NCBI GenBank assembly: GCA_036645935.1
Contig: JAVXNE010000005.1
Location: 62,001-126,000 of the forward strand
Reading direction: 5' to 3'
Length of the DNA: 64,000 bases
Origin: JAUNBN01 sp036645935
GTDB taxonomy: Bacteria > Bacillota > Clostridia > Oscillospirales > Ruminococcaceae
The translations under genes and the position numbers were made by a program. This document shows positions 44,117-52,995 of this stretch, one piece after another. Positions within the stretch are counted from its first letter, which is position 1. Each line of letters starts with the position of its first letter. Under the pieces are notes generated by a model. That model was given only the letters and a program-made list of their open reading frames with translations, had not been told where the DNA came from and ran no database searches.

Positions 44117-44785
44117 TTAATCTGCCATAAGCTCGCGAAGTTTTGCAATTATCCGCCGCTCCCTGCGTGAAATTTGAACTTGTGTCGTGCCGAGCAATTC
44201 GGCGGTCTGCGACTGCGTCCTGTTTTTATAGTAGCGTTCGGCGAGTATCACCCGTTCATCGTCCCCCAGCTTTGCGATAGCATCCTTGAGCGACAGTCTC
44301 TCCGAGATTAGCTCCTCCTCATCGAGAACGGGTATATCACTCTCGTGAGATTCCTCCTCATCCTCGGAGACAGTGAGAGACACCGATGGTCGGGAGGCGC
44401 AAATCGCCTCGATTATAAGCTGTTCTTCACATCCGAGACGGCTCGCAATCTCGTTTGTCGTCGGCTCTTCACCAGTTTCCTTGAGCAAATCGAGACTGAG
44501 GCGCGATGCCTTAACCGACAGTTCCTTGAGCCGGCGGCTCACCTTGACAGAACCTCCGTCGCGAAAAAGCCGCTTTATCTCGCCGAGTATCACCGGCACC
44601 GCATAGGTGGAAAAGCGAAACCCCCGCTCGACCTCAAATCCGCGGCACGCCTTAACAAGCCCCATGCAGCCCGCCTGAAAGAGGTCGTCGTAATCTATTC
44701 CCTTGTTGGTAAAACGCCGCGCACACGAGTGCACAAGGCCGATATTGCTCTCAACGAGTTCGTCGGTCACAGATGCATTCAGCAC
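44117..44785 (-). CDS. sigF: RNA polymerase sporulation sigma factor SigF
   Basis: Forespore-specific sigma factor of 222 residues. Region 2 includes DYDDLFQAGCMGLVKA and RGFRFSTYAVPVILGEIKR, region 3 about 90-140, and region 4 carries the helix-turn-helix QTAELLGTTQVQISRRERR. A polyacidic insert (EDEEESHESD) separates regions 3 and 4. SigG is the closest alternative, but gene order after spoIIAA and spoIIAB settles it. Overlaps the spoIIAB end by seven bases. Confidence 0.95.
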   Translation of the reverse strand: MLNASVTDELVESNIGLVHSCARRFTNKGIDYDDLFQAGCMGLVKACRGFEVERGFRFSTYAVPVILGEIKRLFRDGGSVKVSRRLKELSVKASRLSLDLLKETGEEPTTNEIASRLGCEEQLIIEAICASRPSVSLTVSEDEEESHESDIPVLDEEELISERLSLKDAIAKLGDDERVILAERYYKNRTQSQTAELLGTTQVQISRRERRIIAKLRELMAD

Positions 44786-45222
44786 GTCTGCCGCTTCCCA
44801 ATCGTTTTAATCATCGTAACCGCCGTTCCCCTTCCCTGTGTCGAGCGCACCCGCAGACTGTCGGTAAACGCCGCCATGACCGAAAATCCCAGACCCGCGC
44901 GTTCGGAATCGGCAGAGGTTGTGAATGTCGGTTCCATCGCCGCTTTAACGTCTGGTATTCCGCAACCGCGATCGCGAACAACTATCTCCAACCTGTCGTT
45001 GCAAAGCAACTTCACCGATATGTATATAAGCCCGATCGAATCGCCATATGCGTGAACTATACAGTTGGTGACAGCCTCGCTGACCGCTGTTTTGATGTCA
45101 ATCAGTTCGTCGAGAGTTGGATCAAGCTGCGAGGCAAACGCCGAAACTGCCGTGCGCGCAAAAACCTCGTTGCACGAGCGGCTCGGGAAAACGTACTTCA
45201 CGAAATTTGCGCCGTCCTTCAT
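44779..45222 (-). CDS. spoIIAB: Anti-sigma F factor SpoIIAB
   Basis: A 147-residue GHKL-type serine kinase that holds SigF and phosphorylates SpoIIAA. ATP-binding boxes seen are EAVTNCIVHAYG (N box), DRGCGIPD (G1) and RAGLGFSVM with GRGTAV (G2). Overlaps spoIIAA by four bases, the usual coupled arrangement. Confidence 0.95.
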   Translation of the reverse strand: MKDGANFVKYVFPSRSCNEVFARTAVSAFASQLDPTLDELIDIKTAVSEAVTNCIVHAYGDSIGLIYISVKLLCNDRLEIVVRDRGCGIPDVKAAMEPTFTTSADSERAGLGFSVMAAFTDSLRVRSTQGRGTAVTMIKTIGKRQTC

Positions 45223-45548
45223 TGCTGTTCCACCTGCCCTTTGTTTTTAATAATCCCCAAAACACCCGACATCGCTGTTAGTCTCTCACAGCGTCGGTTG
45301 AGATTTTCAACACACAGCCGACCGCCGTAAGCATTGACCAGCTTGTATCTGCCGATCATGAGGCCGATTCCAGAGCTGTCCATAAACTCAACCGAATCGA
45401 AATCGAGTGTCAGCTCGCGCGGCTTGTATGTCTCGATTAACCTGTCGATCTCTGCGCGAAGCTTCACCGCGTTGTGGTGGTCGATATCGCTCTCGATAAA
45501 CACGGTCATCCTGCTGCCGTCACCGTCCGATGTGACAGACCGCACCAT
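45219..45548 (-). CDS. spoIIAA: Anti-sigma F factor antagonist SpoIIAA
   Basis: A 109-residue STAS-domain protein. The phosphorylatable serine is in FMDSSGIGLMIGRY. Unphosphorylated SpoIIAA frees SigF from SpoIIAB in the forespore. GGGAGG precedes ATG by eight bases. A sequence resembling a SigH -35 (AAAGGACA near 45590) lies upstream, as expected for this operon, but the -10 match is weak. Confidence 0.95.
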   Translation of the reverse strand: MVRSVTSDGDGSRMTVFIESDIDHHNAVKLRAEIDRLIETYKPRELTLDFDSVEFMDSSGIGLMIGRYKLVNAYGGRLCVENLNRRCERLTAMSGVLGIIKNKGQVEQQ

Positions 45549-45624
45549 GTTCTCACCTCCCGTTCCTTTTCACATTATTGTAATAGTGTCCTTTCGCAAT
45601 AATGCTCGCAGAGCGTCGAAAGTA

Positions 45625-45661
45625 AAACCCGTTCGGGATATTTATCATCCGAAACGGGTTT
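45625..45661. terminator. Second hairpin behind valS
   Basis: AAACCCGTTCGG pairs with CCGAAACGGGTTT with one bulge. T-rich sequence follows on both strands. It lies 77 bp before spoIIAA and protects it from valS read-through. Confidence 0.6.
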
Positions 45662-45802
45662 GTTTGTTTAATGCAATGCCGGAATTTGAGACGCGATTTT
45701 GATATGCAAAACAAGTCACTGTGGCACAACTTGAGCTTTACCATCACAATCGAAATCGCACCGAAACCGCATCTCACGGTCATTGTGCTTGGTTTGCAAA
45801 CT

Positions 45803-45842
45803 AAAAACCGCACGGGATTTTTGCTTTTCCCGCGCGGTTTTT
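45803..45842 (-). terminator. valS terminator
   Basis: AAAAACCGCACGGGA (45803-45817) pairs with TCCCGCGCGGTTTTT (45828-45842), one mismatch; T run on the minus strand, 27 bp after the valS stop. Confidence 0.8.
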
Positions 45843-45868
45843 CTTGATTTTCGATTGGTTTACTGGTT

Positions 45869-48493
45869 CTATTTCAATTTTGCTATGCTCTGCTCGATAT
45901 TGCTGCGGCGCTCAACCGCTCTCGCAAGCTTGTCTCTCTCTCCCTCTATGACATTGGACGGAGCCTTGCTCGTGAACTGTTCATTGGCAAGGCGCGCTTC
46001 GAGCGACGTTATCTCTTTTTGGGCCTTCGCAAGCTCATTTTGGAGCCTTAGCAGTTCTTTCTCTGTGTCAACCAGCTCGGCCATGGGAATGAGCACACGC
46101 GCACAATCGGTCACCGTCTGCGCCGTTCCCTCCGCCGATATATCTGCGCTCGCACTTATCACAACGCGCTCCGCGCCGGCTAAGCGCTTGATGAACACCT
46201 CTCCGCGCGCGAATACATCGGCAAGTGGCGTTTCAATATAAATCGTCGTCTTTTTGCTCGGCGGGACGTTCATGTCGGCGCGCAGAACGCGAACCGCTTT
46301 GATGACGTCCATTATCTTGCTGAATTCGGCCTCTTCTGTCTCGAACACAAGCGTTTCATCGTATGTCGGGAACTCCGATATCATGATGCTCTCGCACGAA
46401 TGCGGGATCGCCTGATAGATCTCCTCTGTGATAAACGGAATGAACGGATGAAGCAGCTTGAGAATCTGTGTTTCGGCGTAGACAAGCACCTGCTTGCACG
46501 CGAGCTTTTTCCTCTCATCATCTCCGCCGAGCCGCAATTTAGCTATTTCTATATACCAATCACAGAAGACGTCCCACGTGAAATCGTAGAGCTTGCCCGC
46601 CGCGATTCCGAGATCAAATCGATCTAGATTTTCGCTCGTATCCGCAATCAGGCTGTTCAGCCGTGAAATCAGCCAGCGATCTTCAAGCTCGAGCGTCTCG
46701 GGAAGCAGATCGGGTTTCACATCAGAGACGTCGTTCATTAGGATGAAACGCGCGGCATTCCATATCTTGTTACAGAAATTGCGCGCCGAGCGCACCTTTT
46801 CCTCCGAAAAGCGCATGTCGTTTCCGGGACTTGTGCCGCTCGCAAGCATGAATCGCAGCGCATCCGCTCCGTATTCGCTGATTATCTCGAGTGGGTCTAT
46901 ACCATTGCCGAGCGATTTGCTCATTTTGCGTCCCTGCTCGTCGCGGACAATCCCATGAATAAACACCGTGTCGAACGGTTTTTGTCCCGTGTGCTCCAAC
47001 CCGGAAAAAATCATGCGTGCGACCCAGAAGAAGATGATGTCATAGCCGGTCACAAGGGTGCTGGTCGGATAAAAGTAGCGCAATTCGTCGGTGTCGTCGG
47101 GCCAGCCAAGGGTCGAAAACGGCCACAGCGCCGAGCTAAACCAGGTGTCAAGTGTGTCGGGATCCTGTTTCAGCGTCCCTCCGCATTTCGGACACTTATC
47201 GGGAGCATTGCACTCGACCACCACCTCGCCGCAGCTTTCACAGTACCATGCCGGTATCCGGTGTCCCCACCAGAGCTGACGCGATATGCACCAATCTCTA
47301 ATATTGTTCATCCAGTTGAAAAAGATCTTGTCGAATCGCTCGGGCACAAAGTTTATGCTCCCGCTCTCAACGGCGGCGACCGCAGGCTCCGCAAGAGGTT
47401 TCATCTTGACGAACCACTGCTTGGAAAGCCGAGGCTCAACAGATGTGCCGCAGCGGTAACATGTGCCGACATTGTGAGATATATCAACGGTCTTTTCAAT
47501 AAATCCGCCCGCTTCAAGATCTGCGACAATCGCCCGGCGCGCGTCCTCTCTTGAGAGTCCTTCATACTTTCCGCCGTTCTCGTTCACCGTGGCATCGGGA
47601 TTGAACACATTGATTATGGGAAGATTATGTCGCTGTCCAACCTCAAAATCGTTGGGATCGTGAGCTGGGGTTATCTTGACGACACCTGTGCCGAACTCTC
47701 TCTCTACATATTCATCTGCGATGATTGGGATCTCCCGCCCGACGAGCGGAAGCATCAGTGTCTTTCCGATGAAGCTCTTGTAGCGCTCGTCGTCCGGGTG
47801 CACCGCAACCGCTGTGTCTCCGAGCAGAGTTTCGGGGCGCGTCGTCGCGAGCACAAGCTCGCCGCTGCCATCTGCCAGTGGATATTTGAGATGCCAAAAC
47901 TTTCCCTCGCTGTCCTTGAACTCGACCTCGGCGTCCGAAATAGAGGTGAGACAGTGGGGACACCAGTTGATTATCCGCTCACCGCGGTATATCAGTCCTT
48001 TTTTATAGAGCTTGACAAAAACCTCGACAACTGCCTTGTTGCAGCCCTCGTCCATGGTGAAGCGCTCACGTTCCCAGTCGCAGGAAGAACCGAGCTTTTT
48101 GAGCTGCTCCACTATCCTTCCACCGAATTTTTCCTTCCACTGCCACGCGCGCTCGAGGAATCCGTCGCGGCCGATGTCATCCTTAGACAGACCCTCCGCT
48201 TTCATTGATTCCACGATTTTGGCCTCGGTCGCAATAGACGCGTGATCTGTTCCCGGCACCCACAGCGCGCAGTATCCCTGCATGCGCTTGGTTCTGATGA
48301 GGATGTCCTGGAGAGTATTGTCGAGCGCGTGACCCATATGGAGCTGTCCCGTGATGTTTGGGGGCGGAATAACAATTGTATATGGCTTTTTCGTCTCGTC
48401 GACCTCGGCGTGGAAATAACCTCGCTCCAGCCACTTCTCATAGATTGCATCCTCGACATTTTGGGGATTGTACTGCTTTTCGAGTTCCTTCAT
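45869..48493 (-). CDS. valS: Valyl-tRNA synthetase
   Basis: Charges tRNA-Val. The 874-residue length is normal. HMGHALDN is the class I HIGH motif, KMSKS is in GRKMSKSLGNGIDP, the editing (CP1) domain has TTRPETLLGDTAVAVHP, and CWCPxCxT-type cysteines and a CPKCGGTL zinc site are present. The last 65 residues are a coiled coil (ELLRLQNELAKAQKEI) that binds the tRNA. AAGGAGG lies before ATG. Expression is set by the T-box leader upstream. Confidence 0.98.
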   Translation of the reverse strand: MKELEKQYNPQNVEDAIYEKWLERGYFHAEVDETKKPYTIVIPPPNITGQLHMGHALDNTLQDILIRTKRMQGYCALWVPGTDHASIATEAKIVESMKAEGLSKDDIGRDGFLERAWQWKEKFGGRIVEQLKKLGSSCDWERERFTMDEGCNKAVVEVFVKLYKKGLIYRGERIINWCPHCLTSISDAEVEFKDSEGKFWHLKYPLADGSGELVLATTRPETLLGDTAVAVHPDDERYKSFIGKTLMLPLVGREIPIIADEYVEREFGTGVVKITPAHDPNDFEVGQRHNLPIINVFNPDATVNENGGKYEGLSREDARRAIVADLEAGGFIEKTVDISHNVGTCYRCGTSVEPRLSKQWFVKMKPLAEPAVAAVESGSINFVPERFDKIFFNWMNNIRDWCISRQLWWGHRIPAWYCESCGEVVVECNAPDKCPKCGGTLKQDPDTLDTWFSSALWPFSTLGWPDDTDELRYFYPTSTLVTGYDIIFFWVARMIFSGLEHTGQKPFDTVFIHGIVRDEQGRKMSKSLGNGIDPLEIISEYGADALRFMLASGTSPGNDMRFSEEKVRSARNFCNKIWNAARFILMNDVSDVKPDLLPETLELEDRWLISRLNSLIADTSENLDRFDLGIAAGKLYDFTWDVFCDWYIEIAKLRLGGDDERKKLACKQVLVYAETQILKLLHPFIPFITEEIYQAIPHSCESIMISEFPTYDETLVFETEEAEFSKIMDVIKAVRVLRADMNVPPSKKTTIYIETPLADVFARGEVFIKRLAGAERVVISASADISAEGTAQTVTDCARVLIPMAELVDTEKELLRLQNELAKAQKEITSLEARLANEQFTSKAPSNVIEGERDKLARAVERRSNIEQSIAKLK

Positions 48494-48775
48494 GTGTGCC
48501 TCCTTGTGAAAATGAAAACGTCCCGTCGCATCTCTGCAACGGGACGATCATTTGACCGCGGTACCACCCGAGTTGCCGCAAAATTGCAGCCTCTCTGCGC
48601 CCTTAACGCGGGTGACGCGAACGGTTACTGTCGTCATATCTGACGGAGTTCGCCGAACGTGCTCAGAAGCGACAGCGCCGCGTCGTCTGCGAGCGGGATT
48701 TCAGCATTTTCCCGCCTCTCTGCGCGCAAACTACCGCGCGAGCGCCCTCTTCATCATAGCATTTGTAGATTGTTA
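48494..48775 (-). promoter_or_regulatory. T-box riboswitch leader of valS
   Basis: The minus strand carries the T-box core GGGTGGTACCGCGG (about 48554-48567), followed by a terminator stem CGTCCCGT (48519-48526) with its partner ACGGGACG (about 48538-48546) and a TTTTC run. The long paired region upstream is stem I; a GTC at 48644-48642 is a possible valine specifier. Uncharged tRNA-Val would stabilise the antiterminator and turn on valS. Confidence 0.85.
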
Positions 48776-48781
48776 CTAATT

Positions 48782-48810
48782 ATTCTACATTGAATTAGTG
48801 TATTTGTCAA
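48782..48810 (-). promoter_or_regulatory. Promoter of the valS T-box transcript
   Basis: Minus strand TTGACA (48810-48805), 17 bp, TAGAAT (48787-48782); start near 48775. It stands directly after the deoB stop. Confidence 0.75.
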
Positions 48811-48822
48811 CACACTTGAAAA

Positions 48823-50001
48823 TCACTTTTTGATCTCCTGCCAAAAGCTCTCACCCGCGATATCGGAGGGCACGTCCAAACTGTCGCACACTGTTTTTCC
48901 CATGTCCGCAAAGGAGCTGCGTGTCCCAAGATTGACGCCCTGTTTAATTTCCTTGCCGCAGACAATCATCGGGACGTGCTCGCGAGTGTGATCGGTGCTC
49001 TCGCCGTCGTCGGGGTCACATCCGTGGTCTGCGGTTATCATCAGCAGATCGTCATCATGAAGCAGCGGCATTATCTCGCACAGACGCCTGTCGAACGCCG
49101 ACATGGCCGATGCATAACCGTCCACATCGTTACGATGACCGTAGACCATGTCGAAATCGACAAGATTCACAAACGCAAGACCGCTGAAATCTCTTTTTGC
49201 GAGCGCGATCGTCTCCGTCATTCCGTCGTCGTTATTTTTAATCGGAATCCTCTCGCTGACACTTTTGCCTGCGAAAATATCGAAAATCTTCCCGACGCCG
49301 ATCGTCGCAAGACCTGCAGTCTTGATGCTGTCGAGCATCGTCGTCGCTGGAGGCTGCAAAGAAAAATCGTGTCTGTTGCTCGTGCGTTTGAAACTTGCAC
49401 GATCCGCACCAATGAAAGGACGAGCGATCACACGACCGACTGCATTGCCTGTCTCGTCAAGCAGCTTGCGAGCAGTTCTGCAAATCTCATAAAGCTCATC
49501 GAGCGGCACCACAGCCTCATTTGCTGCAATTTGAAACACACTGTCCGCCGAGGTATAGACGATAAGATCGCCCGTCTTCATGTGCCTCTCGCCATATTCG
49601 TCGATTACGGCGATTCCCGAATACGGCAGATTGCACATCGTTTTTCTTCCCACCGCTTTCTCGAATTTTTCGAGAAAATCACGCGGAAAACCGTTCGGAT
49701 ATGTTGGCAGCGGTTTTTCCGAAATGACGCCCGCTATCTCCCAGTGTCCAATTGTGGTGTCCTTGCCCTGCGAGCGCTCAGTCATACGCGCAAAGCAGCC
49801 TTCAGGCGACTGTGCCGGTTTGCCGCATGTGACGCCGTCGATGTTAAAAAGGCCAAGCTGCGCGAGGCAAGGTGTACTGTATTCAGGAGATTTCGCGATC
49901 GATGCAAGGGTGTTCGCTCCCGCGTCTCCAAACTTTGCGGCATCGGGCGCAGCCCCAATTCCAACGCTGTCGAGCACGATAAGAAAAACTCTTTTTATCA
50001 T
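48823..50001 (-). CDS. deoB: Phosphopentomutase
   Basis: Interconverts ribose/deoxyribose 1- and 5-phosphate in nucleoside salvage. The 392 residues belong to the alkaline phosphatase superfamily, with the N-terminal metal-binding LDSVGIGAAPDA, the TIGHWEIAG segment, phosphothreonine region GKDTT and metal ligands in DFDMVYGHRND and ADHGCDP. GAGGGGAG lies before the ATG. Monocistronic; the plus-strand frames over it are shadows. Confidence 0.97.
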   Translation of the reverse strand: MIKRVFLIVLDSVGIGAAPDAAKFGDAGANTLASIAKSPEYSTPCLAQLGLFNIDGVTCGKPAQSPEGCFARMTERSQGKDTTIGHWEIAGVISEKPLPTYPNGFPRDFLEKFEKAVGRKTMCNLPYSGIAVIDEYGERHMKTGDLIVYTSADSVFQIAANEAVVPLDELYEICRTARKLLDETGNAVGRVIARPFIGADRASFKRTSNRHDFSLQPPATTMLDSIKTAGLATIGVGKIFDIFAGKSVSERIPIKNNDDGMTETIALAKRDFSGLAFVNLVDFDMVYGHRNDVDGYASAMSAFDRRLCEIMPLLHDDDLLMITADHGCDPDDGESTDHTREHVPMIVCGKEIKQGVNLGTRSSFADMGKTVCDSLDVPSDIAGESFWQEIKK

Positions 50002-50050
50002 AATTCTCCCCTCTATTAAAATGTAATTATTAGGTTATCTTCGCTCTCGC

Positions 50051-50079
50051 ATTATACGCTGACACGCATCGAAATTCAA
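50051..50079 (-). promoter_or_regulatory. deoB promoter
   Basis: Minus strand TTGAAT (50079-50074), 17 bp, perfect TATAAT (50056-50051). Confidence 0.65.
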
Positions 50080-50145
50080 CATTCTGCCGTTCGATATGTC
50101 ACCAAAGGAGCAATTGGAGCGCACGCGTTGCTTTGCGGCAATTAG

Positions 50146-50174
50146 TTGACAGCCACATTTAATTAATTTATAAT
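50146..50174 (+). promoter_or_regulatory. tRNA-Leu promoter
   Basis: Full consensus TTGACA (50146-50151), 17 bp, TATAAT (50169-50174), 12 bases before the tRNA. Confidence 0.85.
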
Positions 50175-50186
50175 TCAAGAAGCAAT

Positions 50187-50273
50187 GCCGCTGTGGTGGA
50201 ATCGGCAGACACAAGGGACTTAAAATCCCTCGATGGCAACATCGTGACAGTTCAAGTCTGTTCAGCGGCACCA
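50187..50273 (+). tRNA. tRNA-Leu (TAA)
   Basis: 87 bases with encoded CCA and a long variable arm (CGATGGCAACATCG). Acceptor GCCGCTG/CAGCGGC, anticodon stem AGGGA/TCCCT with loop CTTAAAA (anticodon TAA). The accessory island begins directly behind it. Confidence 0.95.
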
Positions 50274-50275
50274 CG

Positions 50276-50325
50276 AAAGTTAGGTTAAAACAGATGCTTT
50301 TCTGCATTTGTTTTAACCTAACTTT
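50276..50325 (+). terminator. Strong terminator behind tRNA-Leu
   Basis: 22-base arms (50276-50297 and 50304-50325) with a single G-T pair and a six-base loop, followed by a T run. Confidence 0.85.
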
Positions 50326-50358
50326 TTTGTTATACTGCAACCAATATTGTTTATATAA
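50323..50358 (+). repeat. 36-bp repeat, copy 1
   Basis: Shares 33 of 36 bases with 50629-50664. It begins with the T run of the tRNA-Leu terminator and ends in TTTATATAA, so each copy can act as a promoter-like region for the gene behind it. Confidence 0.7.
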
Positions 50359-50371
50359 TATGAGGACATCA

Positions 50372-50596
50372 ATGAAAAGAATACTATTATCAGTTGTGTT
50401 ATTTATAGTCAGTTTTATATCAGCATATCTAATTATTTGTTACTTGCCCAGTATGAGAATTAAACTTGCAGCAGAACCAATGGAGTATTTTGTGGCGAGC
50501 ATTAAACACAATATGGTATTTAAAATTTTTGTTTCTTTTGTTTGTGGATTGTTGATTAGCTTTATCCCAACAGCATTTACTAAACGAGCGAAATGA
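50372..50596 (+). CDS. Small membrane protein, unknown function
   Basis: A 74-residue protein from ATG 50372 (TGAGGA six bases upstream). Two membrane helices (about 5-25 and 48-66) and a basic end (TKRAK). AT-rich composition unlike the housekeeping genes to the left. First gene of the accessory island; no family recognised. Confidence 0.6.
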   Translation: MKRILLSVVLFIVSFISAYLIICYLPSMRIKLAAEPMEYFVASIKHNMVFKIFVSFVCGLLISFIPTAFTKRAK

Positions 50597-50627
50597 GCAC
50601 AATCTCCCCTGCATCTATTTTGACCTA
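50591..50627 (+). repeat. 37-bp direct repeat, copy 1
   Basis: Matches 52753-52789 at 35 of 37 positions (start AAATGAGCACAATCTCCCC). It covers the end of the small membrane protein gene. The second copy covers the end of the MATE gene. Confidence 0.8.
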
Positions 50628-50628
50628 T

Positions 50629-50664
50629 TTTTTTGTTATACTGCAATCAAGATTATTTATATAA
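50629..50664 (+). repeat. 36-bp repeat, copy 2
   Basis: Second copy of the element at 50323-50358, directly after the 37-bp repeat and in front of the HTH regulator gene. Confidence 0.7.
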
Positions 50665-50700
50665 AGTGAAAAAAGAATAGGACAGCATTTCATAAGGCAG

Positions 50701-51357
50701 GTGGTGATTACAATAAAAAGTCGGCATTTAGAAGTTTTAATTTATCTGCTCAAACATAAGAAAACAACATATAAGCAGCTTGCGCACCACTTTGAGGTCA
50801 GTATAAAAACCATAGAGCGTGACATCGATCACCTATCCTCTATGGGGATTCCGGTGTACTGTAAGCAGGGGTTCGGCGGCGGGGTGCAGATAGATGAAAG
50901 CTATAAATTCAGCACAAGCTTTTTCACGGACTCAGATATTCATCAAATTATTTTCGCCCTAACGATTGCAGACAGCCTTTCAACAGTGCCAAAGAAGAAC
51001 AGCATTATCAATAAATTGTGCCTAATGGCTCCTGAACTGAGTGTGCTGTTTGAAAACGATGCACAGCAGTATTTCAGTATCGACCTGATTTCCGAGAAGG
51101 TGAGTACAGATGACCCTATTTGTAAAATAATCAACCATTGTCTTGATGATGAGCTTTATGCCATAATCAACGGAACTCTCACCGTTGCACCAATTGGATA
51201 TGTGTTGAAGTGGGATGGGTTATACTTGTTTTGCTTTTCCACGGTGTATAAGCTGATGAAATGCAGTAGTATTCAAACAATTGAACCTACTGAAATTGAA
51301 TTTGAACATGAATTTATTTCCTATGAAGAATATAAAAAAACGAGCAGGCAAGCATGA
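50701..51357 (+). CDS. HTH_11/YafY-like transcriptional regulator
   Basis: A 218-residue regulator with two GTG candidates (50701, 50704). The winged helix (about 8-65) reads as HTH_11: TTYKQLAHHFEVSIKTIERDIDHLSS, then GFGGGVQI. The rest resembles the start of a YafY-type regulator, but the C-terminal WYL region is shortened. It lies 48 bp upstream of a MATE exporter gene and probably controls it. AT-rich, so likely acquired with the exporter. Confidence 0.82.
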   Translation: MVITIKSRHLEVLIYLLKHKKTTYKQLAHHFEVSIKTIERDIDHLSSMGIPVYCKQGFGGGVQIDESYKFSTSFFTDSDIHQIIFALTIADSLSTVPKKNSIINKLCLMAPELSVLFENDAQQYFSIDLISEKVSTDDPICKIINHCLDDELYAIINGTLTVAPIGYVLKWDGLYLFCFSTVYKLMKCSSIQTIEPTEIEFEHEFISYEEYKKTSRQA

Positions 51358-51405
51358 CATTATGTGTCGTATTTGCCTGCTATAATTCTTCTAGGAGGTA
51401 ATTAC

Positions 51406-52758
51406 ATGACAAAAAATATTTATGAACAAAAATCACTAACCAAACTTATTTTTATCTTTGGTATTCCATCTATCCTATCGTTGATGATTGAAATGCTGAC
51501 AGGGATCGTGGACACTGCATTTGCCGGAAATTTGCCCGGGGTCGGTGACAGTGCGCTGTCTGCAATGGCGTTGATTTCTCCGATGATGGCAATATTTACA
51601 GCACTACAAACCTTATTTGCAATGTCAACCGGCATTTTAATTGCAAAATATTTAAATGACACAGAGCGTCTAAATGAAAGCTATCGTACCGGCGTTATTA
51701 TGAGTGTAGTCATGTCGGCGGGAATATCTCTGCTGTGCTTTTTCGCTTTGCCCCAAATATTAACAGCTTTAGGCGCTGATGGGGAAATCTTTGTGATGGC
51801 AAAGCAGTATTTGCAAGTTCAACTTCTGAACAATATTTTCAGTAGTATTGGATACACCTTGAGCTGCTGTATCCGTGCCTTTGGTTTTCCAAAGACAGAA
51901 GTAAAGATTATTACAGCGGCTGTTTTGATTGATATTATTTTTAATTTTATCTTTGCGTTTATTCTTAAAATGGGCTTAGTCGGGCTTGCATGGGGTACAT
52001 TAGTCAGTGAAGTGGTATGTGCCCTCTGCTGTGTCATATTTTTAGTCAGAAAAACGCTCTGGCTGTGCAAGACGCCGCTGACGGTTCGTGGCTTTTTCTT
52101 CTCCGCATGTGAGCTATTCAAACTTGGAATTGCACAAACGGCAATTCAGGCGCTTGGAGGCTGCACCGGTTTTGTTGTCAATTCAAGGCTATTAACGCTT
52201 GGCTCCATGTCTCACCTTGCCGCCTTTAACGTTGTCCAACGTATTTATAGCTTTGCTTTAATGCCAATTGTCGGGCTGACGCAGGGAGTACAAAACATTA
52301 TTTCATACTTCAGCGGAAATGGTGGGGATGAAAAAATAGCAAGTGTTTCAAAACGGACTATGCTTTTATGTGGTACTTATGGTGTGATTGCCTTGCTGCT
52401 GATGATAACCTTTGGTCAAAATATTGCCGCTGTTTTTGGTGGTAGTTATGAAATACTTGCAATGGCAAAGACCATTGTACTTGTCGTTTTTATCGGCTTT
52501 CCATTTGTAGGAGTTCTATATACCGATATGATGCTCTTGCAAGTGACTGAGCATGAATTTGCATCGGTGCTGCTGATTTTATCAAGGCAGGTTTTCTTTC
52601 TAATTCCGCTAGTGTATCTTATTCCCTCACTGGTTACGTTTGGTGGTCTGCCTATCTCACCAATTGTGGCATTATTTTTTAGCATGCCCATTGCAGATTT
52701 GCTTTCTGTCCTATTTGCAATGCTTGTGAAAAGAAAGTTTTGTGTGCAAACAAAATGA
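51406..52758 (+). CDS. MATE family efflux transporter
   Basis: A 450-residue exporter with 12 hydrophobic helices in two halves. The N-terminal MATE signature (GIPSILSLMIEMLTGIVDTAF) and the repeat in the second half (LGIAQTAIQALGGCTGFVVN) are clear. It uses an ion gradient to export cationic drugs or metabolites. GGAGG precedes ATG 51406; the frame is open further up without a start signal. Pair with the HTH regulator, both bracketed by 37-bp direct repeats. Confidence 0.92.
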   Translation: MTKNIYEQKSLTKLIFIFGIPSILSLMIEMLTGIVDTAFAGNLPGVGDSALSAMALISPMMAIFTALQTLFAMSTGILIAKYLNDTERLNESYRTGVIMSVVMSAGISLLCFFALPQILTALGADGEIFVMAKQYLQVQLLNNIFSSIGYTLSCCIRAFGFPKTEVKIITAAVLIDIIFNFIFAFILKMGLVGLAWGTLVSEVVCALCCVIFLVRKTLWLCKTPLTVRGFFFSACELFKLGIAQTAIQALGGCTGFVVNSRLLTLGSMSHLAAFNVVQRIYSFALMPIVGLTQGVQNIISYFSGNGGDEKIASVSKRTMLLCGTYGVIALLLMITFGQNIAAVFGGSYEILAMAKTIVLVVFIGFPFVGVLYTDMMLLQVTEHEFASVLLILSRQVFFLIPLVYLIPSLVTFGGLPISPIVALFFSMPIADLLSVLFAMLVKRKFCVQTK

Positions 52759-52789
52759 GCATAATCTCCCCTGCATCTATTTTTACCTA
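52753..52789 (+). repeat. 37-bp direct repeat, copy 2
   Basis: Partner of 50591-50627. The two copies bracket 2.1 kb with the regulator and exporter. Confidence 0.8.
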
Positions 52790-52803
52790 ATGACACAAGA
52801 TAT

Positions 52804-52840
52804 GTTGACAAGTTTTCTTTATGAAGGCTTGTCAACTTTT
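52804..52840 (+). terminator. MATE gene terminator
   Basis: GTTGACAAG (52804-52812) with CTTGTCAAC (52828-52836), then TTTT. Confidence 0.65.
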
Positions 52841-52942
52841 CCTTTGTTTATGCGGGTTTGCTGACTATGTTGGTATTGGAGGATAGAGGCCAATTAGAAA
52901 CTGACGGAGGTTGAACCCACAAGAAAATTAAATATGACGAAC

Positions 52943-52983
52943 TTTGGCACGATGGTTTTTCGTAACTATCGTGCCTTTTTTAT
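52943..52983 (+). terminator. Hairpin terminator before the recombinase remnants
   Basis: GGCACGAT (52946-52953) with ATCGTGCC (52968-52975), followed by TTTTTTAT. Confidence 0.6.
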
Positions 52984-52995
52984 ATCCAAATTAAA

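Larger units (their letters stand above)
45549..45868. other. Spacer between valS and the spoIIA operon
   Basis: No gene. It contains two terminator hairpins (45625-45661 and 45803-45842) and the unassigned promoter of spoIIAA. Confidence 0.5.

Noticed and set aside
48976..50019. 347-codon plus-strand frame opposite deoB
   Set aside because: Antisense shadow of an intact phosphopentomutase gene with all motifs.
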